Assembly (NCBI RefSeq): GCF_014356525.2
Contig: NC_052506.1
Span: forward strand, 9,655,172 to 9,719,171
Source: Nilaparvata lugens
Taxonomy: Eukaryota > Arthropoda > Insecta > Hemiptera > Delphacidae
DNA length: 64,000 nt
Direction of reading: 5' to 3'
The notes beneath the pieces were generated by a model, which saw only the letters and a list, made by a program, of their open reading frames with translations, did not search any database and was not told the origin of the DNA. Shown here in pieces: positions 22,290 to 33,777 of the stretch. How positions within the stretch are numbered: the stretch's first letter is position 1; each line of letters begins with the position of its first letter. A program made the translations under genes and the position numbers.

Positions 22290-23207
22290 TTAACAGAACT
22301 TCTATCTGCTCTGAAACGTTATCATTAGGATTTCCGATCAAGACAAACAACGTTATAGGAGGGTTGAATGATTCCATCATTTCTATTTGAATGTATTCAA
22401 AGTTCATGCGGTGGGGCGGGTTTGATTTGAGGCGTATTCGTCAGAATTTGATGTCTGATGGCTCGTTAAAACTGATTTATGACTTGATGTGAACCCTTCA
22501 GCAGGGTTCGATCTGACTTATTAGGTAGGTCAAACTGGGGGAAAGTGTTAGATGCTGGTCTTGGTGGTTGAGGAGGGGACGGGGAGGGTTGATAGCCATG
22601 CGAGGGGATTGTAGAAGAGGGATGAGAAGGGGTGAGTAAGGAAAAGGAAGTGTTGTGATAAGGCGCCTTAGACAAGCGGTCAGGTATTTATAGTTGCCCG
22701 GTGATAACCACTAATGCATGGCAAGTTCGCATGCAAATCCTAAACCCCTCTCAGGTCCTCAATCCTGGCTCCCCACCCCCTCAAAAAACAACACCCCTAC
22801 CTCTTCGGGCTGTCGACAGACCCACAATTACTTCTGTCCTCCCTTATTAATTTACCTCTAATACAGACTTCCTTATAATAAAAGTCAGGTTCTATTTTAT
22901 TCACCGTGGCACTCTTTAATTTATTGTGGTTGCAAATTACCCCCCAAAGTGTGCAAGAACTCTATTTGTTTTATAAGGATTTCCTTTAGTCTGCACGCTC
23001 AAGCTCCAGGGCTTTGAACGCTCGTGCTTCGAGGAACGTTGGACCTTTACAGTCGTCTCATTACAGATTGAGTACACTAAAAAGACTATCAGATTGCTCT
23101 ACAATAAATAAATTTCGAATTGTACTCAACATACACTGAACAATAAATAAAATTTACAATTGTATTTCATAAATATTCTGGACAAATCAAAAATTGAGAA
23201 GTGTTAT
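22290..23207. other. No gene recognised
   Basis: Slightly G+C-richer unique sequence around 22380-22800, with proline-rich chance frames on the minus strand (22466-22675). No domain recognised. Confidence 0.4.
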
Positions 23208-23345
23208 TGTTACAAATGATATTTATTATTATCAAATGATTTCAATACATTAGTTACCAGAACGTTAATAACAGTCTAGTCTTGAATGTATTAAAATAAA
23301 GATGGTTGGTTGATATGAAGAGTATTATTTATTCAATATCTAACA
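23208..23345 (+). repeat. 5' LTR
   Basis: 138 bp, TGTTAC...AACA. It differs from the 3' LTR by scattered substitutions and small indels (for example GTTACCAGAACG has no match in the 3' LTR), so the insertion is not recent. Confidence 0.75.
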
Positions 23346-23539
23346 TGGCACAGTCGAAAATAAAATAACAAGAATAATTTATATGAATTATTAAGTGTTC
23401 AAGTGAGAAGTGATAGCTCAATATTGAAAATGGAATTCAACAAACCAGGTATGCTAGTATAATTGGGATATACACCTTCACAGCTTCTTAATAGCAGACA
23501 TATAAGAACAAGATTCCTATACCACATTACGCATTGAAT

Positions 23540-23809
23540 CCAAAAATTGTACCTAATGAGATAATCGACAAGATGGCAAAGAATCAATCGATTCAAAAAC
23601 TTTACTATGATCATAATGTATCTAAAAACACCGAAGGTGTTGTAGTTGGAGAGGAGATATATATGCAGAATATTCATAACAAAGAATGGGAAAAAGGAAG
23701 AATAATTGAGAAATTACCACAACCACGTTCATTTCTGGTTAGAAACAATAATGGCGGTGTTCAGCGAAGAAACACAATTTATATACGAAAAATAAAAAGG
23801 GGAATATAG
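23540..23809 (+). pseudogene. Ty3/gypsy integrase C-terminal remnant
   Basis: About 90 codons. KLYYDHNV, EEIYMQN, WEKGRIIEK, PRSFLVRNNN and RRNTIYIRK follow the conserved course of the Ty3/gypsy integrase C-terminus (YYD, basic linker, PRSYxV, RRNRxxL/IR). Upstream, LGYTPSQLLNSRHIRT at about 23466-23510 is the preceding conserved block in another frame, so one base was lost or gained near 23513. The catalytic core, reverse transcriptase and protease are absent. It stops just before the polypurine tract, the normal position of the pol end. Confidence 0.75.
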
Positions 23810-23850
23810 GATAATAATATATGACTAATATAAAGTCTTAAAGAGGGAGA

Positions 23851-23985
23851 TGTTACAAATGATATTTATTATTATCATATGATTTCAATACATTTTATAA
23901 ACAGTTTAGTCTTGAATGTATTAAAATAAGATGGTTGGTTGATATGAAGAGTATTATTTTTAATACTCTTCATATACTCATAACA
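23851..23985 (+). repeat. 3' LTR
   Basis: 135 bp, directly after the purine tract AAAGAGGGAGA. TTAATACTCTTCATATACTC near its 3' end mirrors ATGAAGAGTATTATT just before, making a hairpin not present in the 5' LTR. Confidence 0.75.
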
Positions 23986-24229
23986 GTTGTTATGTTTGAA
24001 AACTAGTGTACATTACCGTATAATACTGTTGGAAATACATACCGTTTATAGTGTATTAATACTTGATTGATTTCATGTTTGACAATGAGTTTATAAGTCA
24101 ATGTATTTAGGAAGAGTTGCAATTGGACACAACTTGACAGAAAAAAATGTTGACATAATATCTCTGAAATGGGGAGAAAAGTGATCTAGTCACATAAATC
24201 ACAAACGTTGCAGAGAGGCTCTGCTATTT

Positions 24230-24949
24230 ACTATTAATTTATTCTTTATTGATTCATACAATAAGTACATCATTAAAATGATAGGGAGGGAAAAAATCTG
24301 GTGTGACGCACTCACAAAACTTTCCTTGCCGTTATGAAAATTGATCACCTGACGCTAGTGTTCCCGCGCATCTCAAGTCTACTATTCAAAGATTTGAGCC
24401 AGCTGGTGACAGGGCGATAACGCTGGAGACACAAGAGGTCTGCTATCTCTTCATAATGAATCATTTAATAGAATCAACAGTTGCCAACAGTCTGCAATTG
24501 GATAATCATATTTTCTCGAATTTCGAGCTTATTTTCAATTTTAGGTGAAAATCTTACTGGATATTAATTGTAAAGATTCTCATGCTCAATCTTTTCCACT
24601 CGAAATTTTTCTTTCAAATTGTATTTGAAGCCTGATAATAGATAATTTAAAATCAAACTTTGCATAGATCCTAAAATTTTTACAGACATGGGACTTGTGG
24701 CAGTTGATGGAGCTTATCGATGACTATTGTGGGTATAACTTTAATAAAAATCGTTGGAGCCGTTTTCGAGAAAATCGCGAAAACCCCTGTTTTCGACAAC
24801 ATTTTCGCCATTTTAACCGCCATCTTGAATCGCATTTGATCGAAATTGTTCGTGTCGGATCCTCATATTGTAAGGACCTTAGGTTCCAAATTTCAAGTCA
24901 TTCCGTTAATTGGGAGATGAGATATCGTGTACACAGACGCACATACACT

Positions 24950-24981
<32 letters not shown>

Positions 24982-25200
24982 ACACACACACACACACACA
25001 CCACACACACACCACACATACAGACCAATACCCAAAAACCACTTTTTTGGACTCAGTGGACCTTGAAACGTATAGAAATTTAGAAATTGGGGTACCTTAA
25101 TTTTTTTCGGAAAGCAATACTTTCCTTACCTACCTATGGTAATAGGGCAAGGAAAGTAAAAAAAAAGGTAACCTTGTGCTATTTCTCTATTGGGATATGG
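24230..25200 (-). mobile_element. Family O fragment split by D3
   Basis: Left part ATTTATTCTTTATTGATTC to TGATAGGGAGGGAAAAA; right part AAAGGTAACCTTGTGC then TATTTCTCTATTGGG. Joined, they match the O copy at 14330-14410. Family D copy 3 lies between them, in an A-run. 23986-24229 holds nothing recognised. Confidence 0.5.
24297..25162 (+). mobile_element. Family D copy 3, the most complete
   Basis: AATCTGGTGTGACGCACTC at the start, CTTTCCTTGCCGTTATG, ACGCTGGAGACAC, CGTTGGAGCCGTTTTCGAG, CGCCATCTTGAATCGC, a compound (CA)n/(CACAC) tract at 24955-25018, TTTTTGGACTCAGTGGACC, and CTTTCCTTACC...GGGCAAGGAAAG. The first CTTTCCTTGCC and the complement of the last block form a short inverted pair. No ORF. 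Confidence 0.75.
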
Positions 25201-25962
25201 TTGCAGAGGAAATATAAAAGCATAGTTTTACAGCAAAGTGAAGCTATCTTTTCACAAGTTTTTGGTTCGCAGGAATAGAAAAACTGTGGCGTTATTTCAC
25301 TCATCACCTTCACTACACCATACCGTTGTGCATGAACTGCGAAAAAACTAAAGAGTTCACCTCAGCTTGTGAAAGGTGAGCGCCCAATCGCACTTGTTTC
25401 AATGTTGAAACGGTCTTTGACAGCTGTCATGCGAGTAAACATTTCGCAAGAAAATGTTTCATTCCCTAAATATCCATAATGCGGCAGAAATGCGCCCCAG
25501 CGCTGTGCACCCCCTCGGAGCGTGACAGACAGTCACTGGTTCAGGCAGTCGAGATGCAGCTTGCATAACCAATTTGCTCCCTTCATATAAAAACACTGGA
25601 CGTTTTGCTGTCTGTAAAAAATCCTCTTCTCTTCCATAACTTCACAGAAGTTATTTTCAGTCAGGGCTTCCTACTTGTTTCTAACCTGTACATCGAAACT
25701 CACGCCAATGTTCCCGTTCTATGAGAAAAGGAAAAATCAACTCGATTCTACATCGGAGATAGAACTATTCAATTAAGTTAGCGTTCAAAAATGAGGCTAG
25801 AATACTACCAAAATAATTGAAAGTAACATGACATTTGACACTAAACTGTCATGAAGTAAGTCATAATTTAATCAAATTAAGCTAACTTTATTCAAATCAA
25901 CACAACACACAAAAGAAATCAATATACAAAATAAAAACCAATTTCTAATAAAATACAAAAAA
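25201..25962. other. Unique stretch, possible promoter-like sequence, no gene recognised
   Basis: Moderately G+C-rich between 25370 and 25560. CTTCATATAAAAACACTGG near 25580 contains a TATA-like box about 75 bases before TTCAGTCAG, but no convincing coding exon follows. Treat the promoter idea as weak. Confidence 0.3.
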
Positions 25963-26156
25963 ATCAGGTGTAGCGCACTCACACAACTTTCCTTGCCGTT
26001 ATGAAATTAATCACCTAACGCTAGTACTTGAGCGCATCTCGAGTCTACTTATAAACAAAGATCAGAACCAGCTGGTGACAGGACAATAACGCTGGAACCA
26101 TACGAGGTCTGCTATCTCTTCGTAGTGAATCATTTAATAGAATCAACAATTGATTG
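25963..26156 (+). mobile_element. Family D copy, 3'-truncated
   Basis: GGTGTAGCGCACTCACAC to TTTAATAGAATCAACAATTG, the 5' ~190 bp only. Confidence 0.7.
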
Positions 26157-26655
26157 GGTGCTCTAGAATAAATAAAGGGGGAAAAATAAAAAATACCTAG
26201 CCGACTATGGTTTCTCATGTAATAGAATGGTAGAAGGTATAAAAGAAAGGAATGATAGGCGAAGAGGAGCGAGAAAGGGAAGAATGGAGAAAGAGATAGG
26301 GAAAAGAGAGAAAAAAAATTATGAGCAAACTTTTCAAGCGAGTCCACTTCTAACAAATATATCTGAAGCGATTACTTTGCAATCAGCAGGAATCTCGAGC
26401 CTGAAACGTCGATATGGATTAAAAAGTTACTGTAGGTCACAATAATTTAATTGGGACACAAATTTCAACTACACAACAGTAGCTTTCTCTGCAATGAACG
26501 GTTAAAAAATGTATTGGGAACTATTGAATTTGTATTGATCGGTTCCTATTTATTGGGAGTGAAAAGAACTTGATAAATTATGATGTTTTATGACTTGATG
26601 ATTAAAATGTGTTTGTGTTACATGAAGGTCGATCACGATCGCGAACTGCACTAAA
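26157..26655. other. No gene recognised
   Basis: Purine-rich around 26220-26330, giving chance frames on both strands. Nothing identified. Confidence 0.4.
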
Positions 26656-26930
26656 CTTTTTGTGTAGTTGAGAAGTTGATATTGTGGTAATTATTCATAT
26701 TAAATGAAAAAGACTAAGAAATTGACAAAAAAAAACACAGATTTATTGATACTCAGAAAGACCGGTTTCGGTTGTTACACCATTGTCAATCTCTTATAAA
26801 CTCTCAGAGTTTATACAGAGTTTACACTCAGTTTATCAGAGATTGACAATGGTGTAATAACCGAAACCGGTCTTTCTAAGTATCAATAAATCTGTAGTTT
26901 TTTGACAATTTCTTAGTCTTTTTTCATTTA
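26656..26930. mobile_element. Foldback element E4
   Basis: CTTTTTGTGTAGTTGAG, then GACCGGTTTCGGTTGTTAC, a short loop with repeated AGTTTATA/AGTTTACA near 26810, then GGTGTAATAACCGAAACC and CTTAGTCTTTTTTCATTT. A compact version of E1. Confidence 0.7.
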
Positions 26931-26934
26931 ACGT

Positions 26935-27272
26935 TTTTCGAAATTTAATTCTAACTTGACTATGACAATGACTACGACTACGCCCCTTTTCGGAAAGCCA
27001 ATTTTCTGACTCCAGCTGTTTTAAGTCTAGAACTTAGGCGGGATGCACACCGGAGAAACGCATTTCGTGAAGCCCTCTTTCATGAAACTTGTTTCATGCA
27101 ATAAGTTTCACTCGCGCATGCCTTCAAAAGAAACGTTCCCTGCTCAATCTTATCAGTCGATTGCGTGCAACTTTTGTTTCACGTTTCCTGAAACTTTTTT
27201 CACGAAACGCGTTTCCCCGGTGTGCATCCCGCCTTAGCTATAATATTATCCCGAGCTCGGAAACCGACCCCT
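26935..27272. mobile_element. MITE family I, partial copy interrupted by J
   Basis: AATGACTACGACTACGCCCC, CGGAAAGCCAATTTTCTGAC, AAGTCTAGAAC on one side of J and ATCCCGAGCTCGGAAACCGA on the other correspond to the right half of the intact copy at 33415-33777. The left half is missing. Confidence 0.65.
27037..27233. mobile_element. MITE family J with TTA target duplication
   Basis: Inverted ends GGCGGGATGCACACCGG (27037-27053 and complement to 27233) extend with mismatches through GAAACGCATTTCGTGAA. TTA at 27034-27036 and 27234-27236. TTA sites suit PIF/Harbinger MITEs. It interrupts family I within CTAGAACTTAGCTA; the intact I copy carries that site unbroken. Confidence 0.8.
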
Positions 27273-27939
27273 TAATGTTTACACGGAATTTGAAAGAAAT
27301 CAGTATTTTAATATGCATACAATATCAATTTGTCATAAAAATCCGGTCACATCTGAATTTTAATATGACTCTTGAGATAGCTATAAGCTGCAGCATATGG
27401 AAATTCCAACAACTGTTCAGTGTTTATTGGGAAAGTTTTTCACTTGCTCTGAAAATGAACTGGTGGAATTTGGATGAGCCAATAGGGCACAGCGATACAT
27501 CATCGCTGCAGAAGCGAGCGGCACCGGCAAAAATTCGACACCGTAATCCAAATTCGGCAAAGTTTTAATGGGATGAATCGAATGGAAAGCAAACAAAAAA
27601 CTGGTCCGAATGTGTGTGTGTTTCGATATGGAAGATCAATATGGAGTTGGCTTCATTCTGAAACGTTTATGACGTTCTTTCTGGTTGGAATTTGCCGAGC
27701 TAGGTGTGTTGGGGTGGGGGAGGGGTTGCGTACACAGCACGTACAGACGAGTGAGTCGGAATACGTGTTGACAGAAGCCACGCTACGGCGCGAGGATTAT
27801 TGGCGAGTTCGAGCTCTCTGGATGACTCACCTCGCCTGACGCGCTGTTGCTTAATTGAGGCGTGCACGGCCGCTCCACGGCATCTCTCTCTGGTGACTCG
27901 CGTTCTTTTCAAGCATCACTGATCGACTAACTTTTCTGT
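27273..27939. other. G+C-richer unique stretch, no gene recognised
   Basis: 27480-27900 is notably richer in G+C and CpG (for example GGCGCGAGGATTATTGGCG) and holds open frames on both strands. I recognise no domain. It could be a promoter or 5' exon region of an unseen gene; no support beyond composition. Confidence 0.3.
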
Positions 27940-28520
27940 ATCAACCAACCCATCTATTCCACTACCCAACACTAAACTATTACAATTTTGATACGCACAT
28001 TGCATTAGAAATGTTCTTATTCCTGGAATATTAATCACGTACCAAATTACAAAACTGCTATTCCTGGTTTTATCACATTTCAGATATGCAATTAGAAATG
28101 TTCTTGTTCTTGTAATATTAATTAACCACGTATCAAATCAGAAATTTTTCTGTAGCACCCAGCCAACCTATTCCACTCCCCAACACATCAAACACTGAAC
28201 TGTTACAATTTTGATCACACATCGCATCAGAAATGTTCTGATTAATCATGTATCAGATTATTTATCTTCTTATTTCTGGGACTTGACACATTTTCAGATA
28301 TCGAATTGGAAATTTTCTTGTAATATTAATCATCTGTAACATTAATCACGTATTCACATATCAAACTAGAAACTTTATTTTTCCTGGAGTTTTTCTCATA
28401 TTAGGATATGAGATTGGAAGTTTTATTGTTTCTGGGATTTATCACATTCTTGGACAATAAATTTTGAAATGTTATTATTTCTGGAGACTACCACTAATTC
28501 AGAAAGGAAATGAGATGTTT
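27940..28520. repeat. Diverged tandem repeat, unit ~210 bp
   Basis: CTATTCCACTACCCAACAC, TTACAATTTTGATACGCAC and AGAAATGTTCTTATTCCTGG near 27950 recur in diverged form near 28165 and again, shorter, to about 28500. No coding content. 28521-28798 shows nothing recognised. Confidence 0.5.
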
Positions 28521-28798
28521 GTTCCTGAAAATTATCATTAATTCAGAAATGGGGAAGATGAAATTCTGCTTGATAATGGATCTATTCTATGAAGTATATA
28601 TTGTTCGAAATGATGAATTTATTCTGTAGAGTATTATTTTTGTACTACTGATCAAACGGTTGAACAGACTATATGAAAATCTGTGCATTAAGCATTCGGA
28701 TAGAATTATTGTATACATGTATGCTAACTCTTATTTGGTTAGAACAGAACAGTCAGGGCGATATGTAGATGTCAGCTCGCTAGCGTTCTCTATATCTA

Positions 28799-29398
28799 AT
28801 ATAGGGAGGGACCGGGCTTCGCTCTGGAGTAAAAAAAAAAACAAAAAAAATTATTACGAAATAAGACATTATAATAATATGTTCTACCTAATCACAGTAA
28901 ATTGAGATTAATTCCCAGAAGAATGCAAAAATTTCTCTCACAAAGGCCCAGTTGCATAAAAGCCGGTTAAATTTTAATCCTGTTTAACTTCACGTGAACC
29001 AAATCAGAGAAGACCATTTCAAAAAGATGGATCTACTGGAATTAATCAGGATTGAAAATAACCCGGCTTTTTTGCAACCGGCACTAAGTACATGATTGAA
29101 TGATTACAAAAGTTCAACAGCTGAGTCATAATTTTGACACAGTCCCACACACATGAACTCGCTCACTCACTTCTATCAGACGACGAAATAATTATTATCA
29201 GCTGTTTTCCCAAGGATGAATAATAATTATATTTCTAATGTCCTTCAGCGTGTTTTCCCAGGGATGAGACCTGTTGCAATCGAATCTTTATATTATAAAC
29301 CTACTATGTTCTGAATTTCGTGAGAATCGTTAGAGCCGTTTTCGAGATCTGGTGGAATACAAACATATAAACAGAAGTTGCTCGTTTAATAGTCTAGG
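28799..29398 (-). mobile_element. HelB-related copy (subfamily with CTATTAAACGAGC 5' end)
   Basis: On the minus strand it starts near CCTAGACTATTAAACGAGC and ends with AGAGCGAAGCCCGGTCCC and TATAT. The interior GATCTCGAAAACGGCTCTAACG and GGGAAAACACGCTGAAGG are HelB-type. Closest relative in the window: 35486-36137. Confidence 0.6.
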
Positions 29399-30277
29399 CT
29401 TATAAATCTATATCAATGACATTGCACAGCTGTTTAGTAGAATCGATCTTTACCGCGACTTACTCGTTCTGTTTGCACCTTTATTGTTCATCTTGAAAGA
29501 AATCTTTCCGTTAACAACTCAATCTATGCACTCTATACTCTCCAGTTGGGAAGTAAACATATTCAACTTATAATGCTGAATAAAAAATTCCATACAATCT
29601 TTACACTTTACAGTACGTGACTGAATTCGTTCATCTTCTGAGCCCGACCAGAAATTCCAACTTACTCACTAAACACTACTCAAACTTTAGCAGCGAAAAG
29701 CGTCTCTCATATTATCAACAGTTAGATAGCCATCAATTCTATCGATATCAAACGTCAATCAAAGTTTCCAACTACAGGTGTTCAATTAGAAAACTGATTT
29801 ATCATCTTTCTGGAAACTCGCCGTTCTTTACATGTGTCCTGCAAATAGTACGTGTACGGCGGGTTGCATTCTGCGCCTGGTTTCCTTAGGCACGATACTC
29901 TGAACGGAGAAATATCAGCTGTATGTTTAAACCCCATATGAAACACATTATGATTAATGCAACCATATCTACAAGTGAACGTGGTTTAGCGTTTATCTTA
30001 GTGTTAGCATATAGCCCTTAGTAGGATGTAATATGTTTGACTATCGGAACAAAATACAGTAGGAACACACTTTTTCTGTACTTAAAGATAACCTTGATGG
30101 GATTACCTATATTGGGATAACCTAGATGGGATTGGAATTTACAGATTAACAAATATTCTGTTCTCCCAATAAAAAAGAGGGCTATAGCTTATTACTATGA
30201 AAAATAGATTACAATTCCGGAACAAGTTTATTTCAGTTTGCACAAAAATCTCCTAACGTTTCTCGTTGAAATGTTCC
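29399..30277. other. No gene recognised
   Basis: A 90-codon plus frame (29617-29889) has no recognisable domain. No repeats identified. Confidence 0.4.
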
Positions 30278-30280
30278 TTA

Positions 30281-30590
30281 AGGTACGCACAGATTTACGC
30301 GCCGCGAACACGAGAAATTTAGGTTCAACTCACACTTACGCGACTCTAGTCGAGAGCATGTGTTTCCAAATGGTGACACTCAGACCAGTCGATTCTAGTC
30401 TCCGCGACGTCACCATTTGAAAACACATGCTCTCGACTAGAGTCGCGTAAGTGTGAGTTGAACCTAACTTTTTATCAGCTGATTATATCTGCATTTGTAC
30501 AGAAACGGTAAGATACAGATATAAAAAGATTGGCATCAGCTGATTAAAAGTGAATTGCTCGTGTTCGCGGCGGTGAATCTGTACGCACCT
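30281..30590. mobile_element. MITE family G, copy 2, with a nested palindrome
   Basis: AGGTACGCACAGATTTACG...AATCTGTACGCACCT between TTA and TTA. Inside, CGCGCCGCGAACACGAG and CTCGTGTTCGCGGCG are inverted. A separate near-perfect hairpin (30321-30465) interrupts the left part. Confidence 0.7.
30321..30465. repeat. Near-perfect hairpin nested in G
   Basis: AGGTTCAACTCACACTTACG...AAATGGTGAC (56 bases) is mirrored to AACCT at 30465 with one mismatch, around a ~33-base loop. The near-perfect stem suggests recent origin. It has no counterpart in G1 or G3. Confidence 0.85.
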
Positions 30591-30649
30591 TTATAATATG
30601 TTTGAGTTCAACAAGAAATGATTATGCTCACGACTTAGCAAATGATTAG

Positions 30650-31320
30650 GCAAGGCGCACTCCAGTTAGTCAAGAAGACAAGACAAGACATGATCAGACA
30701 TGTTTAGTCACAATACTTCACATAGTTGCTTATGACGCAACTCATACTGATTAGGCTAGGCACACATCAGTTAGCCAAGACAAGACAAGACATGATCAGA
30801 AAAGTTTAGTCACAATACTTCACATAGTTGCTTATGAAGATATGTCTAATTGCAATGACTAATCAGTGTGTGTTGCGTCATAAGCAACTATGTGAAGTAT
30901 AATAATTAACATTATTTCTTCATTGTAAATATCAGTCTACTCTACACTTCATTCAATAAATACTACTTAGGCTAGGCACACATCAGTTAATCAAGACAAG
31001 ACAAGACATGATCAGACACGTTTAGTCACTATACTTCACATAGTTGCTAATGAAGACATGTCTAATTGCAATGACTTGAGCTAGGCACACACCGATTAGT
31101 CAAGACATGACAAGACATGATCAGTCACAATACTTCACATAGTTGCTTATCACGCAACACAGACTGATTAGTCATTGCAATTAGACATGTCTTCATGAGC
31201 AACTATGGGGAGTATTGTGACTGAAAGTGTCTGACCATGTTTTGTCTCGTCTTGACTAACTGGTGTGCGCCTAGCCTAAGTAGTATTTATTGAATGAAGT
31301 ATAGAATAGACTGATATTAC
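30650..31320. mobile_element. Cluster of nested palindromic elements, family H
   Basis: GGCTAGGCACACATCAGTTAG occurs at about 30753 and 30970, with diverged starts at 30654 and 31081, and the complement CTGGTGTGCGCCTAGCC at 31260. Units of CAAGACAAGACATGATCAG and ACTTCACATAGTTGCTTATG alternate in both directions. The outer flanks (CAGTCTACTCTACACTTC and its complement near 31305) are also inverted, so surrounding DNA was caught in the inversion. Confidence 0.65.
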
Positions 31321-32263
31321 CAAATAAGAAGATGTTAACGATTGGGATTTTGCAATTTTACCGATTCAGCAAGAAAACTTTTCAAAGCTAATATTTTTCT
31401 ATTTTTTTTATATTGCCGCGACGCAAAGCCAACCAGTTTTCAAAGCACAAAGAAATAAGCCCTTTCTCGAAAGAGTGGAGTACTCAAGCAAAGATGAAAA
31501 CACTGTCAGAGATGATGGAATCGACTTATTAACTTTTACAAAACAAACTCTCGATGAAGTTATCCATTGGAAAGTTTTCAAAGGACGAGAAAAGTTTCTC
31601 TCATGGCTATCCTATTTTTCGTTCTGCACAACTAAACAGCAGCGGGGCAAAAATCACGCGCCGAAGAAATGAAATTATCAGATACTGAAATAATTCAAGT
31701 TCTCCAGGAAGCTGCAAACTGCTCGTTAGTTAATTAACTAGACACATCGATCAATAAGGGTAAATTAGCAACTCGAGTTGCACAAGTACTTATTATTATT
31801 ATTAGCGTTTGGCTTTGAATGGGTGGGGAGACCCAAGGGTAGTTCCACCTCGCTGTATATAGTCCAAAGTTCCCTAATGGGAAACCGGACACTAAGGTTA
31901 TAGTGAGCACAATACTTTAAAATTACACTTTTCACTTCTAAATAAAGTTCATTTTGATGTTGAAAAGTCCAAACATGTACAAAATCGAAACAAAACACAA
32001 AACCACTAAGCCAAATTTAGAAAATATTAAATTTAGACAATAGATTTTAGAGTCGAAAATTTATATCACGCTACAATTTTGCCATATGGCAACCATGGCA
32101 CAAATACTTACCACCATAGACAAGCTGCAACTTTACACCCAGGAGAACATATATTTCAGTTCATTATGACTACTATTTCAATTCTGAGATGTAATCATTT
32201 TCATTTAATTTCATTTGGATTGAAAGTAACCTGGTTGAATGGATGTGGCATTACATGCTATTT
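31321..32263. other. No gene recognised
   Basis: Plus frame 31475-31672 (65 codons) has ordinary-looking composition but no domain I can name. Several ATG frames occur on both strands. Nothing repeated was identified. Confidence 0.35.
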
Positions 32264-32472
32264 AAGCCGTGTCTACACTGAAAAAATGTTCGACAAACAT
32301 GTTTGTTGAAAAAGTTTGGGCAAATTTTATTATGTTTGACAAACAATGTTTGCCCGTGGCCAGTGTGGACGCATCACCAAACAAAATATTTGTAAGTGGG
32401 AAGAACAGGTTGTATGTTCTACAGCTATTTCCCAGCTGTAAACACTGAAAATGTTTGTAAAAGCAGTATTTT

Positions 32473-32677
32473 TACTTTCCTTGCCCTATTACCATAGGTA
32501 AGGAAAGTATTGCTTTCCGAAAAAAATTAAGGTACCCAAATTTCTAAATTTCTATACGTTTCAAGATCCCCAGAGTCCAAAAAAAGTGGTTTTCGGTATT
32601 GGTCTGTGTGTGTGTGTGTGTGGTGTGTGTGTGTGGTGTGTGTGTGTGTGTGTGTGTGTGGTGTGTTGTGTGTGTGT

Positions 32678-32728
<51 letters not shown>

Positions 32729-33385
32729 TCACGATATCTCATCTCCCAATAAATGGAATAACTTGAAATTCGGAACTTGAGGTCCTTACACTATAAGGAT
32801 CCGACACGAACGATTTCTATCAAATGCAATCCAAGATGGCGGCTAAAATGGCGAAAATGTTGTCAAAAACAGGGTTTTCCGCGATTTTCTCAAAAATGGC
32901 TTCAACAATTTTGATCAAATTCATACCTAAAAAAGTCATTGATAAGCTCTATCAACTGCCACAAGTCCCATATCTGTAAAAATTTCAGGAGCTCCGCCCC
33001 ATCTATGCAAAATTTGATTTTAGATTTTCAATTATCAGGTCTCAGATATAAATTAAACGAAAAATTTCGAGTGGAAAAGATTGAGCATTAGAATCTCTTA
33101 AATTAATGTCTAGTAACATTTTCACCTAAAATTGAAGATAAGCTAGAAATTTGAAAAAAATGTGATTATTCACTTGCAAACTGGTGGCAACTGTTGATTC
33201 TATTAAATCATTCACTATGAAGAGATAGCAGATCTCATGTGTATCCAGCGTTATTGTTCTGTCACCAGCTGCTCAGATCTTCGAATAGTAAACTAGTATG
33301 CGCTGGAGCACTAGCATCAGTCAGGTGATCAATTTTCATAATGGCAAGGAAAGTTGTGTGAGTGCGCCACATCAGATTTTTTTGT
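32473..33385 (-). mobile_element. Family D copy 4, inside K
   Basis: Reverse orientation: CTTTCCTTGCCCTATTACC at the left, (GT)n-rich tract at 32605-32724, CGCCATCTTGGATTGC, and GGAAAGTTGTGTGAGTGCG at the right. Complete at both ends. Confidence 0.75.
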
Positions 33386-33414
33386 TTGACAAACAATAAT
33401 TGTCCAAACTTTTA

Positions 33415-33777
33415 GGGCCGGTTTCCGATCTCGGGATTTAGCTAAGTTCTAGACTTTAAACAGATGGAGTCAGAAAATTAGCTTTCCAAAACGGGGCGTA
33501 GTCGCAGTTTTTATAACAGTAGTCGCAGTTTTTATTTTCTCATTTCTATAATTGGAAACGTTTTTCCTTGACGGAAAACATCTCTAAATAATTAAAAATA
33601 GCTGAAACTTTACACTATTTTCTCTTTATTTTATTTTGTCTTTAATTTTCTTGAAATTTAATTCAAACGTTACTTTGACAATGACTACGACTACGCCCCG
33701 TTTCGGAAAGCCAATTTCCTTACTCCAGCTGTTTAAAGTCTAGAACTCGGACAAATCCCAAGCTCGGAAACCGGCCC
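33415..33777. mobile_element. MITE family I, intact copy, TTA target duplication
   Basis: GGGCCGGTTTCCGA...TCGGAAACCGGCCC with TTA at 33412-33414 and 33778-33780. The arms extend ~120 bp (TAAGTTCTAGACTTTAAAC; GGAAAGCCAATTTCC). TTA and GGGCC ends suit PIF/Harbinger. Inserted in the A/T-rich part of K. Confidence 0.8.

Larger units (their letters stand above)
23208..23985 (+). mobile_element. Miniature Ty3/gypsy-like LTR element
   Basis: 5' LTR 23208-23345 and 3' LTR 23851-23985 both start TGTTACAAATGATATTTATT and end CA. Just after the 5' LTR, TGGCACAGTCG is a plausible primer-binding site; AAAGAGGGAGA before the 3' LTR is a polypurine tract. The flanks GTTAT and GTTGT fit a 5-bp target duplication with one change. 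Only ~505 bp of interior remains: a possible gag start near 23429, then the C-terminal part of integrase. Nearly all of gag-pol is deleted. Confidence 0.8.
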
